Source: Adiantum capillus-veneris | Taxonomy: Eukaryota > Streptophyta > Polypodiopsida > Polypodiales > Pteridaceae | Direction: 5' to 3' | Length of the DNA stretch: 64,000 nucleotides | Assembly: GCA_014529385.2 (NCBI GenBank) | Contig: CM043944.1 | Coordinates: forward strand, 47,656,768-47,720,767 | Shown here: positions 47,401-53,793 of the stretch, in pieces | Position numbering within the stretch: position 1 is the stretch's first letter | How the letters are laid out: every line of letters starts with the position of its first letter | The notes under the pieces: model-generated | Told to the model about the DNA's origin: nothing | Database searches by the model: none | Seen by the model: the letters and a program-made list of their open reading frames with translations, nothing else | Program-made: the position numbers and the translations under genes

Positions 47401-50400
47401 TGCTAAAGCTGTCAATAACGGTCCAGGTACCATTGTGTCCACTCTGTGTCTTCGGCAGATAAAAAATGCAGTCCATTGCAATACTTTCCCAGGGGCGGGT
47501 GGGAATGGGTAAACTTGACCTTTTGGCATACCAAGCAACTGCGTACAAAATCGTCCATGTCCTTCTTGAGTCTCGGCCAAAAGAAGTATCGCTCCACACC
47601 TTCCCAGGGGTGGGTGGGAATGGATAAACTTGACCTTCTTGCTTACCAAGCAACTGCATACAAAATCGTCCACGTCCTTCTTGAGTCTCGGCCAAAAGAA
47701 GTATCGCTCCACACCTTTCAAGGTGGTATCAATGACGCGGTGACCCGTAAATGGTGGACAATGGCAGTCGGTTAGAACCTTTTTCCTCAATGGCTATGTA
47801 ACACACAACATCGTTTTCTTCCTCAAGTAGCCATCCCGAATGGAACATCTGCTACTACCTCCCCATTCTGTATTCGACTGAATACATCTGCAAAATCTGT
47901 ATCTGTGGCATACTGATCGACCATGTCCTTGAAGCTTCTATGGTGTATCGCGGAAATAGCCAGAACCAACGGCTTCTGGGACAAAGCATCTGCCACCAAG
48001 TTCTTCTGTCCCTGCACATGGACAATCTAGAACTGAAACTGTGACAAGATGTTTGCCCACTGCATCTTCTTTTCGAAAAGATGCTTCTGTGACAAGAAGT
48101 AGCGTAAATTATGATGGTCAATGAAGACCGTAACTCGGCTCCGAGTAGGTAATGTCGCCACTTAGTAAGAGCATGGATAACCGCCAAAAGCTCTTTCTCA
48201 TATATTTGTGCTGTCAATTCCGGCCGTGAAAACAATCGGCTCTCATAGGCAATGACATAGCCTTCTTGCATTAAGACCGCACCCAGACTACGACCACAAG
48301 CATCACAATATACTTCAAAAGACTTCTGCAAATCTAGCAAAGTCAAAACTCGTCCTGTAGTCAATTTCTCTTTCAATGTCTGAAAGGCAGCCACCTCTCT
48401 GGGTCCCCACGAGAAAGGGACTCCTTTCTGTGTCAAGATATGCAGAGGGGAAGCAACCTCTGCAAACTTTCTAATGAACCGCCGGTAGTAAGAACATAAG
48501 CCCAAGAAGCTTCTAACTTCGTGGACATTCTTCAAATCAGGCCAATCACGTATAGTCTCAATCTTGGCTAGGTCCATCTGCACTCCTGCTGCTGAGACGA
48601 TGTGTCCTAGAAAGTGTATCTCCGGTAGGAAAAATTCACTCTTCTTGGCATTGATCACCAACTTGTGATCTCGCAATGCATGAAAGACCTGTATCCGATG
48701 ATGTCTATGTTCTGCCTCATCCTTTGAGAAGACAATAATGTCATCAAAGAAAGTGTCAACAAAGATCTGTACTCTCTGAAAATGCTGTCCAGCATTCGGT
48801 TAAAATCGTTGGAGCATTGGCAAGGCCAAAAGGCATCACCAAAAATTCATATAACCTAAGGTCGTCCGAAAAGCTGTCTTGTAGACATCTCCCGGCACGA
48901 TTCGGATATAATGATATCCACTTTTCAAATTGATCCTGCTGAAACAAGAGGATTCCTGTAGTCCATCAAGAATATCATTGATCCTCGAAATCGGAAATCT
49001 GTTCTTGATGGTGATTTTATTGAGAGCTCTATAATCAATGCACATTCTCCAAGATCTGTCTTTCTTCAAAACCAACAACATCGGAGAGCAGTAAGGTGAA
49101 GTACTCGGTTGGATAAGACCCTTTTCCAAGAGGTCTTTCACTTGGTTCATAATCTCTTCATTCTGGGCTCAGCTCACACGGTAAGGTGGCCAGTTTGGTG
49201 GTGTGCTTCCAGGTATCAGATCAATAGCATGATCCTTAGGACGAGCTGGTGGCACCTCGCCTAGCAGGCCCTCTGAAAAGCAATCAGCATGAGTGTGGAG
49301 AAAATCCTGGCGTTCTGTAACAGACTTGGACACTCCAAGTCAAGAATCAACCGCGACAACACCAAATAACCACTTTAAAACAATTCACAGATCACAATAG
49401 ATTTGCATTGGCCCGGCGGAGTTCCGTGCCTAGAGATATTGGCTCCAAAGACTTGCGCCCCTTTTGGTATTTCTTTTTATATTAATCAATCATCAAAGTA
49501 CAAGAGAGCGGTTAGGGTTTCACTCTCAGACTCTGCGTCCAGATGCTCTGAGAAGTGAGGCCCTCACCACTAATTTAAAGATTACAAGGGATGCCCAAAA
49601 GCAGAGCCCCAAAAGCTTTTAAAATAAAAAGCATCAGTTCTCTCTCTCTCTCTTAGAGAGTCTTTTCTCTTTTTTTATAGAGCGGTTAGGGTTTCACTCT
49701 CAGACTCTGTGTCCAGATGCTCTCTTGTACTTTGATGATTGATTAATACAAAAAGAAATACCGAAAGGGGCGCCAGTCTTTGGGGCCAATATCTCTAGGC
49801 ACGGAACTCCGCCGGGCCAGTGTACATCTATTGTGATCTGTGACTTGTTTTGAAGTGGTTATTTGGTGCTGTCGCGGTTGATTCTTGACTTGGGAGTGTC
49901 CAAGTCTGTTACACGTTCTTTATCAAGGTCAAAACATATTCGACCTTCAATCATCATTCAGTTCTCTCCATAAAAATCAAGTAAAGAAATTGAATTTCAT
50001 CAAGTACAATCTCTTTGCCCTTTATTTGTCAAAGTCGCTTTCTCAGCCCGATAATCAACCACGGCATTGTTCTTATGGTACCAAGGGATTTCGAGGAGGA
50101 CGTCACAACCTCCCAAGGGCATTACGTAGAAGTCCTCGTGCCCTAAACACCCTGACATTGCAAACGAAATTTGCCAATGATCGGTGTAATGGCATCATCC
50201 CGTCCGGGTGCCACTAGAACTACCTCTGCCTGTGGCCTCTGCCTGTCAGACGTAATTCCAAATCGAGTCGCCAATTCAAGTGAAAAGAAGTTGGCCTTGG
50301 CTCCTCCATCAAAGAAAATGAGGGCTTCTTGATCTTTCACTTTGCCCTAAGCACGACAAAGTTTGTACTTTCGTTCATCTCATTTGGTTCGGGCCCCACG

Positions 50401-52992
50401 CAATGTGATATTAGTTCTGTTTTCATTTGCCGTTTCTACCACATTCCTCTGCTGCTCTAGAACTCTTTGGCTTGTCTTCAGTCTGTTCTTGCTGTGCCTT
50501 TTTGGGGCACTTTGCGGAGATGTGTCCATGTTCCCCGCATCCAAAACACTTCCCCTCTTTGAGATATATAACCCTTTCTCTAAGAGTCTGTCGGGGCCAT
50601 GTATCTTTCTTTTCTTTGTTTTGGGAACTCTTTCTCTTTCTAGTTCCATTGTGAGAGGTCTGTTGGGTTCTCCGAGTCAAGATCTCATTAGTGGGGTAAG
50701 TCAAATTTCTCGATTGTATCGCAAAACCGCGTTTCACATGACCTATCAACTCTTCAAAAGAATTCAACTTCTGTTCCAAGCAGTAGTCTTGGATCTCTGT
50801 AGGAAGTCCGCAACAAAACCGCTCAATCTGTTCCTTAAACAAGACCTTCGTAAATGAAGAGGCTGGTAGAAAAGAGTTCCAAAATCTCTCGCAATAAGCG
50901 TCCAAAGAATCTCCCTTGGTCATCCGAAGATGATTCCAAGCAGTTCGTATATCTCGTTCGTACTCCCGAGTCAGCCAAGAAGAAATAAAAAGCCTTTTGA
51001 ATTTCAACCATTTAATCGGAGCTTCCTTGTTCAATAGAAGGGTGAATCACCATGTTCGAGCATTAAGAAAGAGGTAGCCCTCCGAATCTTGGAGTGCTCT
51101 GAGTAATGTCCTCCAGAGAAAGCTATATCAAACTGTTGTATGAAGGCCAAAGCCCTCGAAGCATCGCGGAATTCAGAAAAAGTGTCAAACTTAATTGACT
51201 TCCCACCTTTAAATTCTTGAACTTTCTTGCTTCTATCTTCGAGGAAGTCATACTAGTTGGCTTTATAGAAATGCTTTCCTTTGCGTAAAATCTGTGATCG
51301 TCGGAGTTCGAATTGTCTGAGGATGACTCCTTTGTAGAACTGTCAGAAACTGGGCGAAATCCAGGCTTTTTTGCGTTTTTCTTGCCCTTTTTGAAGCTTT
51401 GCTTTTTGCTTTGCTTGTCCATGTCTTTCTGCGAGTACAGGTTCTGCTTTTCTACACTCGTTTGTCTTTTCGGCTTTACTCCCTATCTGAGAGGAGAAGC
51501 AATGGCCACATGCCATCTCGAGTAAATCTTATCAATCCGGTAATTCTTTAGGTGTGTCACCCATCTCGGGTCCTTGGAGTACTTAATCAATCTGTTCACA
51601 CATGCCAATCTGTAGTTGACGTTTGTACTCCTTTTCTGGCAAATTTGTCCCGAAATTTTTTTGCCCAAATCGTCATTCTTTTCTTCAGTTCCCGTGCTGG
51701 ATCTTCAACTTTTTTTTGCCTTCCCACCGAGAGGTGTCATCTTTGTCAGATTCTTCACGAGAACCCATGTGTAATCTAGGATTCTTAATGGATTTATGCC
51801 CTGTAAGACAGAGCGATAAAGACGGGAGCGTGCCCGATGCGCGATGTATGAAGGGTGGGAGTGCCTAATAAGTCCGGGGTCGGGACATGAAGATTCTTTC
51901 CCAAAAGCTGTGCGCATTGTAAAAAGGATCGGATCCTCCATAGAAGAATCTTTTTGTGCTCTGATACCACTGTAACAAACTTGGACACTCCAAGTCAAGA
52001 TTCTAACGCGACACAGCAGAGATTCACTTCAAAACAGTTCGGTATTTCTTTCTCAAAAGCTGTGCACATTGTAAAAAGGATCGGATCTCCGTAGAAGACT
52101 CTTTCGGTGCTCTGATACCACCTTAACAAACTTGGACACTCCAAGTCAAGATTCTACCGCGACACAGCAGAGATTCACTTCAAAACAGTTCGGTATTTCT
52201 TTTTATATTAATTTGTGTTCAAAGGACAAGAGAATGGGAGGGTGCTCACTCTCAGACTGTGCGTCTAGATGCTCTGAGAAGTGAGGGCCCTGCCCACTTA
52301 TTTATAAGTTACATGGGATGCCCAAAAGCAGAGCCTCAAAAGTAGTTAAGTGAAAAGCCTTCAAAAATAAAGCAACTTATTCCCAAAAGCTGCCAATTTT
52401 TCAGCCAGCGTAAAATCTGCAATTCTGTACACTTTGCCACGTCATCAGCTCCGCGAAAAGCGGGATTTCCGTACGGTACTTCCACGTCAGCACTTTCAGC
52501 GTGAATTGTGGAAATCTGCCACGTCAGCATGGCTGCGTATCTGGGTGTGTGTCAGGGTCTGCTTCCCCACTCTGTGTGTCGAGGGCCATGCCATGTCACC
52601 CATTTGTGACAGAACTAAATGATTTGTATCAGCGTACATGTCCTATCAGTGATTTGTATAAAACCAACTCAATGGGCACTCCCATCTCCTGTATCTGCGC
52701 ATCAATCTGGCTCTAGGCACCATGTCAAATGCTTTGTGGAAATCCACAAAGCTACAATAAATCCGTCTCCCATGTGCCCTACCCTCCTCAATGATGGCTC
52801 TGAGTGTCAGAATAGGAGAAGCCTCTCTTGAAACCGGCCTGTCTCGCTGCCCGTATGCCCTCACTCTCTGCGCATCTGCTCAATTGCTGCTCAAGGATAG
52901 ATGCATACAACCGTGGCAATGTGTGCCCAATGATAATAGTACGGTAGTTTCCAGGTTTCGTAGGATCACCTGCCTTGAAGGTAGGCACAATA

Positions 52993-53080
<88 letters not shown>

Positions 53081-53217
53081 TATCAGCTTTATCAATCCTA
53101 GAAATAATTGCAGGTGCTATGAATCAAATTACAAAGAATCTTGCCTGTGAGTGGGCCAAGGATGGCATTCGAGTAAACAGTGTGGCTCCCTGGTACATCA
53201 AAACTGATCTTGCCAAT

Positions 53218-53283
<66 letters not shown>

Positions 53284-53641
53284 CCCCCCGCGCAAAAAAT
53301 AAAATAAGATTAAAAAAATCCCAAAAGCAAAATAAAAAAAATTAAGACACAGAATGAATGCTTTTAAAATGTACAACTTAAGGCTTTTGACTGAAGCTCT
53401 ATTCCATCACTATGTGCTATCATACCTATTTATCATGATAATGGTGTTGCAGGTGCTTAAAGACGAGGACTTTACAAGGCAAGTTATAAGCCGGACACCT
53501 CTTAGGCGAGTTGGAGAACCATTCGAAGTTGCCTCAGTTGTGGCATTCTTGTGTCTCCCCTCTGCAGGATTTGTGAGTGGTCAAGTTATCACAGTTGATG
53601 GTGCTATGTCTGTAAATGGTTTCTTCCCTACAAATGATTGA
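22553..53641 (+). CDS. Tropinone-reductase-like short-chain dehydrogenase, 5 exons
   Basis: Exons: 22553-22641, 22733-22940, 23069-23285, 53114-53220, 53453-53641 (TGA). All introns are GT-AG and the joined frame is open for 269 codons. The NADP(H)-binding TGGTRGIG lies at 23-30, with CARS at 47-50 (the Arg favours NADPH). NNVG is at 101-104, and the catalytic set is N126, S154, Y167 and K171 (YAASK). The tail [16 protein letters not shown] and VDGAMSVNG is typical. The ATG is chosen because [18 protein letters not shown] matches the usual start of plant tropinone-reductase-like proteins of 260-275 residues. These soluble enzymes reduce a keto group or oxidise an alcohol; the substrate is not predictable. 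No lesion was seen, so it is probably functional if the 29.8-kb intron is spliced. The family is certain, the exact role is not. Confidence 0.92.
23454..23490. repeat. (CA)n microsatellite
   Basis: About 18 CA units in the native part of SDR intron 3, preceded by a short CT-rich tract. Confidence 0.95.
23559..24582 (-). mobile_element. A2: 3' end of a family A chromovirus
   Basis: A 582-bp LTR (23559-24140, TGTAACAAAC...GTTTGTGACA) followed by the polypurine tract and 440 bp of 3' non-coding region. It stops where the A3 LTR begins, inside the tract that reads ACAGCAGAATACTG in other copies. A3 therefore inserted into A2. The rest of A2 is not found on the far side. Confidence 0.85.
24583..25142 (-). 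repeat. 3' LTR of A3
   Basis: 560 bp, family A. The + strand begins TGTAACAAAC and ends GTTTGTGACG (final CA mutated to CG). The polypurine tract follows at about 25143-25155. Confidence 0.88.
25734..26629 (-). pseudogene. A3 integrase core end, GPF region and chromodomain
   Basis: The ORF at 26324-26626 holds the third catalytic block [12 protein letters not shown] (Glu intact) and [19 protein letters not shown]. The ORF at 25734-26246 holds [29 protein letters not shown], and a chromodomain ending [17 protein letters not shown]. The chromodomain marks the chromovirus branch, whose integrases may be guided to particular chromatin. The first half of the integrase lies beyond the solo LTR, from 28108. 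Confidence 0.88.
26630..28107 (-). repeat. Solo LTR of family D
   Basis: 1,478 bp. The + strand starts TGAAACTGGCC and ends ACGTGACA, matching the LTRs of element D. CAATCG flanks it on both sides (26624-26629 and 28108-28113). Removing it rejoins the integrase at the second-Asp block. Recombination between two LTRs leaves such a remnant. The last ~35 bp (GTTGCCACGTCC..CGTGACA) are tandemly doubled. Confidence 0.9.
28108..29143 (-). CDS. A3 RNase H and N-terminal half of integrase
   Basis: A 280-residue ORF (28301-29143) contains RNase H blocks [28 protein letters not shown] and [10 protein letters not shown], the VADALSWKP tail, and the integrase HHCC finger ([13 protein letters not shown] through [12 protein letters not shown]). 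A one-base slip near 28300 leads to the ORF at 28082-28288 with [19 protein letters not shown] (first Asp). The frame ends at the solo LTR. Confidence 0.87.
29144..30103 (-). pseudogene. A3 reverse transcriptase
   Basis: The ORF at 29693-30103 gives the N-terminal part ([33 protein letters not shown]). The part at about 29460-29690 is frameshifted but still shows [14 protein letters not shown], with FFDD as catalytic pair. The ORF at 29077-29391 gives the connection segment [14 protein letters not shown] deleted base near 29690 explains the break. Confidence 0.86.
30140..31019 (-). pseudogene. A3 protease and C-terminal gag
   Basis: The zinc knuckle [14 protein letters not shown] (30690-30735) is intact. 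The protease active site at about 30470 reads [10 protein letters not shown], so the catalytic Asp is His. The protease end is [13 protein letters not shown] frameshift near 30340-30360 separates the two halves. Gag becomes unrecognisable at about 31019 beside a T-run. Confidence 0.84.
31020..32677 (-). mobile_element. LINE-2, 3' part with poly(A)
   Basis: On the minus strand the far end reads [17 protein letters not shown], then CTACRH and CLWDCPLAQ. This is the cysteine/histidine (zf-RVT-like) module at the C-terminus of plant LINE polyproteins. The sequence then runs to a poly(A) at about 31016-31026 (T-run on +). Frames are broken. The upstream parts of what is probably the same LINE lie at 36739-36943 and 52612-52990. 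Confidence 0.72.
32670..33674 (-). CDS. E integrase core to chromodomain
   Basis: An unbroken 334-residue segment with all three catalytic residues: [17 protein letters not shown] and [12 protein letters not shown]. Then [25 protein letters not shown], an acidic linker and the start of a chromodomain ([14 protein letters not shown]), cut off at 32678. The HHCC finger lies upstream at 33646-33843 in another frame. It is the best-preserved integrase here, but without LTRs it cannot serve its own element. Confidence 0.88.
   Translation of the reverse strand: MLQPLPIPDKPWESIAMDLIFDLPRTPKGHDGIWTIICRFNKQAHFIPVREKINSDQMAGLFMYNVFMYQGIPQSIVSDRDPRMTSLFWRGLFENMGTMLKFSSSFHPQTDGQSEEANSTVLDLLKCYVLDNRDKWEQYLPMLEYAYNNTVHASTSKAPFEIVEGGKNVLPILHTKNKIFEADRYVENMDEMYKKIKVALEKTQAKQKKVVGRHRRELLLSPGDWVLLRFEKARLKKMKGKERLFPRLSMRYYGPFQVLEKISDVAYTLKLPDAWKIHNAFHVSLLRPFVGDVPEDMSDEDQPEVEELDEIMVPKQVLAHKDRKVKRTRCKTYA
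33762..35309 (-). pseudogene. E reverse transcriptase and RNase H
   Basis: The ORF at 34815-35309 starts the RT ([64 protein letters not shown]). The ORF at 33762-34805 carries [26 protein letters not shown], and RNase H with VVQCVACG (the first catalytic Asp is Val), TDHQTLRYF and VADALSRKP. One stop at about 34812 separates them. Confidence 0.86.
35310..36046 (-). pseudogene. E protease
   Basis: The ORF at 35276-36046 has the active site [16 protein letters not shown] (Asp present, middle Ser/Thr changed to Pro as in element D), then [11 protein letters not shown] and [13 protein letters not shown] frameshift at about 36000-36060 cuts the upstream gag knuckle. DPG instead of DSG/DTG is a family trait here. 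Confidence 0.8.
36047..36738 (-). pseudogene. E gag, internally deleted
   Basis: Fragments match element D gag: the basic KKQ-rich tract before the knuckle (about 36090-36290), then directly the N-terminal MPVQPATFQ-type segment (about 36360-36660). The capsid core found in D at 43900-44700 is missing, so E carries an internal deletion of several hundred bases at about 36310. The match ends near 36738. Confidence 0.72.
36739..36943 (-). mobile_element. LINE-2, reverse transcriptase palm piece
   Basis: The minus strand reads STIGLKQG, a stop where Cys is expected, [15 protein letters not shown], and in another frame [12 protein letters not shown], the YADD active site of LINE reverse transcriptases. 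It joins without gap to 52612-52990 once A4 and one copy of GAACT are removed. Confidence 0.85.
36944..37496 (-). repeat. 3' LTR of A4
   Basis: 553 bp, TTTAACAAAC...ATTTGTGACA on + (the terminal TG is TT). The polypurine tract (CCCCCCTCTTG on +) lies at about 37499-37509. Confidence 0.9.
38106..38390 (-). pseudogene. A4 chromodomain end of integrase
   Basis: The 74-residue segment [35 protein letters not shown] and a following EKDLADTP is the chromodomain. At 38391 the gene is cut by element D; the integrase resumes at 46740 with the GPF-proximal tract. Confidence 0.85.
38391..39903 (-). repeat. 3' LTR of element D
   Basis: 1,513 bp, TGAAACCGGC...TCGTGACA on +. It is longer than its partner partly because of an extra copy of a segment ending GGCTTTCACCCG near 38430-38460. 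The GGCGCC core is mutated to GGCACC at about 38606. Confidence 0.92.
40086..41336 (-). pseudogene. Element D integrase
   Basis: Segments 41052-41336 (finger end [21 protein letters not shown]), 40734-41042 ([20 protein letters not shown]) and 40086-40697 ([18 protein letters not shown], chromodomain [17 protein letters not shown]). All three catalytic residues are present, but two in-frame TAGs (about 41046 and 40734) interrupt it. Confidence 0.87.
41360..42939 (-). pseudogene. Element D reverse transcriptase and RNase H
   Basis: The RT ORF (42250-42939) shows [47 protein letters not shown] and [17 protein letters not shown]. The ORF at 41360-42229 shows [13 protein letters not shown] and RNase H with [29 protein letters not shown] and [10 protein letters not shown] frameshift near 42240-42310 lies between. 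The first RNase H Asp, lost in E, is present here. Confidence 0.87.
43017..44002 (-). pseudogene. Element D protease and C-terminal gag
   Basis: The ORF at 43340-44002 holds a basic Lys-rich tract, the knuckle [14 protein letters not shown] (C-X2-C-X4-H-X4-C) and the protease active site [17 protein letters not shown] frameshift near 43360 leads to the protease end (43017-43343), where [15 protein letters not shown] is visible. Confidence 0.84.
43938..45229 (-). pseudogene. Element D gag N-terminal and capsid part
   Basis: The ATG at 45229 ([12 protein letters not shown]) follows the leader. A Pro/Gln region and a Gly/Met/Gln-rich stretch ([15 protein letters not shown]) come next. The capsid core is [38 protein letters not shown] and [13 protein letters not shown]. 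Stops at about 44719 and 44176 and a frameshift near 45060 break it. Confidence 0.8.
45302..45324 (-). promoter_or_regulatory. Probable primer-binding site of element D
   Basis: Directly after the 5' LTR on the minus strand is TGGTTCCATTGCCGGG, beginning with the TGG that pairs with tRNA CCA ends. The tRNA is not identified by eye; it is not the Met-type site used by family A. Confidence 0.6.
45325..46739 (-). repeat. 5' LTR of element D
   Basis: 1,415 bp, TGAAACCGGC...TCGTGACA on +. It contains GGCCCCAAAATTGGCGCC at about 45465-45482, the motif shared with family A LTRs. Confidence 0.93.
46740..48010 (-). pseudogene. A4 integrase core with duplicated zinc-finger region
   Basis: Fragments show [10 protein letters not shown] (46792-47100), [14 protein letters not shown] (third block, Glu kept), [26 protein letters not shown] (first Asp) and two copies of the finger tract ([14 protein letters not shown] and [17 protein letters not shown]). 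The 115-bp tandem duplication at 47486-47715 doubles the finger end. Many frameshifts. Confidence 0.83.
47486..47715. repeat. Two 115-bp tandem units inside A4 integrase
   Basis: Both units run from TTCCCAGGGG to GCTCCACACC, starting at 47486 and 47601, with a few differences. Other A copies have one. Confidence 0.88.
47855..49315 (-). pseudogene. A4 RNase H and reverse transcriptase
   Basis: The ORF at 47855-48676 carries [42 protein letters not shown] and then a frameshifted end. The FFDD block ([13 protein letters not shown]) is at about 48735-48765. The ORF at 48836-49150 carries [17 protein letters not shown] and CIDYRALN. The foldback cuts the stretch upstream of RT at 49315. Confidence 0.84.
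49316..49913. mobile_element. Palindromic (foldback) LTR insertion in A4
   Basis: Left arm 49316-49506 starts TGTAACAGACTTGG. Right arm 49725-49913 is its reverse complement, over 90% alike by eye, and ends TCTGTTACA. Both outer ends are therefore the same end of a family A-type LTR. CGTTC flanks it (49311-49315 and 49914-49918). The centre holds a direct repeat of a CGGTTAGGGTTTCACTC tract at 49507 and 49683, as if copying switched strands there. The LTR subtype (ACAGAC, CAACACC) differs from A1-A4. Confidence 0.86.
49914..50340 (-). pseudogene. A4 protease
   Basis: The active site [10 protein letters not shown] keeps its Asp, unlike A1 and A3. The distal part is frameshifted near 50140. 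It is preceded on the + strand by the second copy of the CGTTC flank. Confidence 0.78.
50341..51480 (-). pseudogene. A4 gag
   Basis: The ORF at 50423-51034 gives the capsid C-half ([44 protein letters not shown]) and the intact knuckle [14 protein letters not shown]. The ORF at 51123-51422 gives a Lys/Ser/Asp-rich N-terminal part. This is the most complete gag of family A in the window. Confidence 0.82.
51481..52121 (-). other. A4 leader with duplicated primer site and LTR end
   Basis: Leader from gag to the 5' LTR. The LTR-proximal block is present twice: primer site GCTCTGATACCA at 51958-51969, then an LTR end fragment (51971-52047), then a second leader copy with primer site 52109-52120. 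The repeat unit is about 151 bp. Confidence 0.8.
52122..52611 (-). repeat. 5' LTR of A4
   Basis: 490 bp, CTTAACAAAC...ATTTGTGACA on +. It lacks about 110 bp present in other family A LTRs, joining AAAACAGTTC to GGTATTTCT, so it has lost the GGCGCC part. The 3' LTR of the same element retains it. Followed by GAACT (52612-52616). Confidence 0.9.
52612..52990 (-). mobile_element. LINE-2, reverse transcriptase N-terminal piece
   Basis: Minus-strand ORFs read [33 protein letters not shown], then [20 protein letters not shown] with the first catalytic Asp of RT (FVDFHKAFD). This is the finger/palm start of a LINE reverse transcriptase. The 5' end is truncated at about 52990 next to microsatellites. 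Confidence 0.86.
52992..53077. repeat. (GT)n(AT)n(GA)n compound microsatellite
   Basis: About 5 GT, 20 AT and 17.5 AG units, ending 36 bp before the acceptor of SDR exon 4. The GA run is 53043-53077. Confidence 0.95.
53114..53641 (+). CDS. SDR exons 4-5
   Basis: Exon 4 (53114-53220, 107 bp) encodes [18 protein letters not shown] and [11 protein letters not shown], the substrate-loop start. Its donor is GTCTCT, buried in a (CT)n run. Intron 4 is 232 bp, with acceptor GGTGTTGCAG. Exon 5 (53453-53641) encodes the C-terminus to TGA. Phases agree with exons 1-3. Confidence 0.91.
53222..53281. repeat. (TC)n microsatellite at the exon 4 donor
   Basis: About 30 TC units starting at the second base of intron 4, followed by a C-run. 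Complementary to the GA run at 53043-53077. Confidence 0.95.
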
Positions 53642-53793
53642 GATCTGTTGAGTATTCAGTGTCCATCCACTTTTGTCAAATGATTGGCCTATTTATATTA
53701 AATTCTAGCCTCTGAAGAGATCTGTTGAGTATTCAGTGTGCATCCACTTTTGTCAAATGTATGGCCTATTTATATTAAATTCTAGCCTTTGAA
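53641..53793. repeat. 77-bp tandem duplication in the SDR 3' flank
   Basis: Units start with AGATCTGTTGAGTATTCAG at 53641 and 53718 and end near TTCTAGCCT. The first overlaps the last base of the TGA. They differ at a few positions. Probably in the 3' UTR; no clear AATAAA was seen. Confidence 0.88.

Larger units (their letters stand above)
36944..52611 (-). mobile_element. A4: chromovirus with both LTRs, host to element D and a foldback
   Basis: LTRs at 36944-37496 and 52122-52611. GAACT flanks both sides (36939-36943 and 52612-52616), so it inserted as a unit into LINE-2. Its own sequence is 37497-38390, 46740-49315 and 49914-52121. Element D (38391-46739) lies in the integrase C-terminal region and the foldback (49316-49913) just before RT. 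The primer site GCTCTGATACCA at 52109-52120 (minus strand TGGTATCAGAGC) is the complement of initiator-Met tRNA. Confidence 0.93.
23286..53113 (+). other. SDR intron 3, 29,828 bp, filled with nested retrotransposons
   Basis: Donor GTACAG at 23286, acceptor ATAATTGCAG ending at 53113, phase 1. All recognisable LTR elements inside lie on the minus strand, opposite to the gene. Original intron sequence is visible only at 23286-23558 and about 52990-53113, so the ancestral intron may have been only a few hundred bases long. Confidence 0.9.

Noticed and set aside
49601-49700. Independent microsatellite or hairpin terminator at the CTCTCTCT/AGAGAG tract
   Set aside because: It lies at the centre of the foldback LTR and is explained by that structure.
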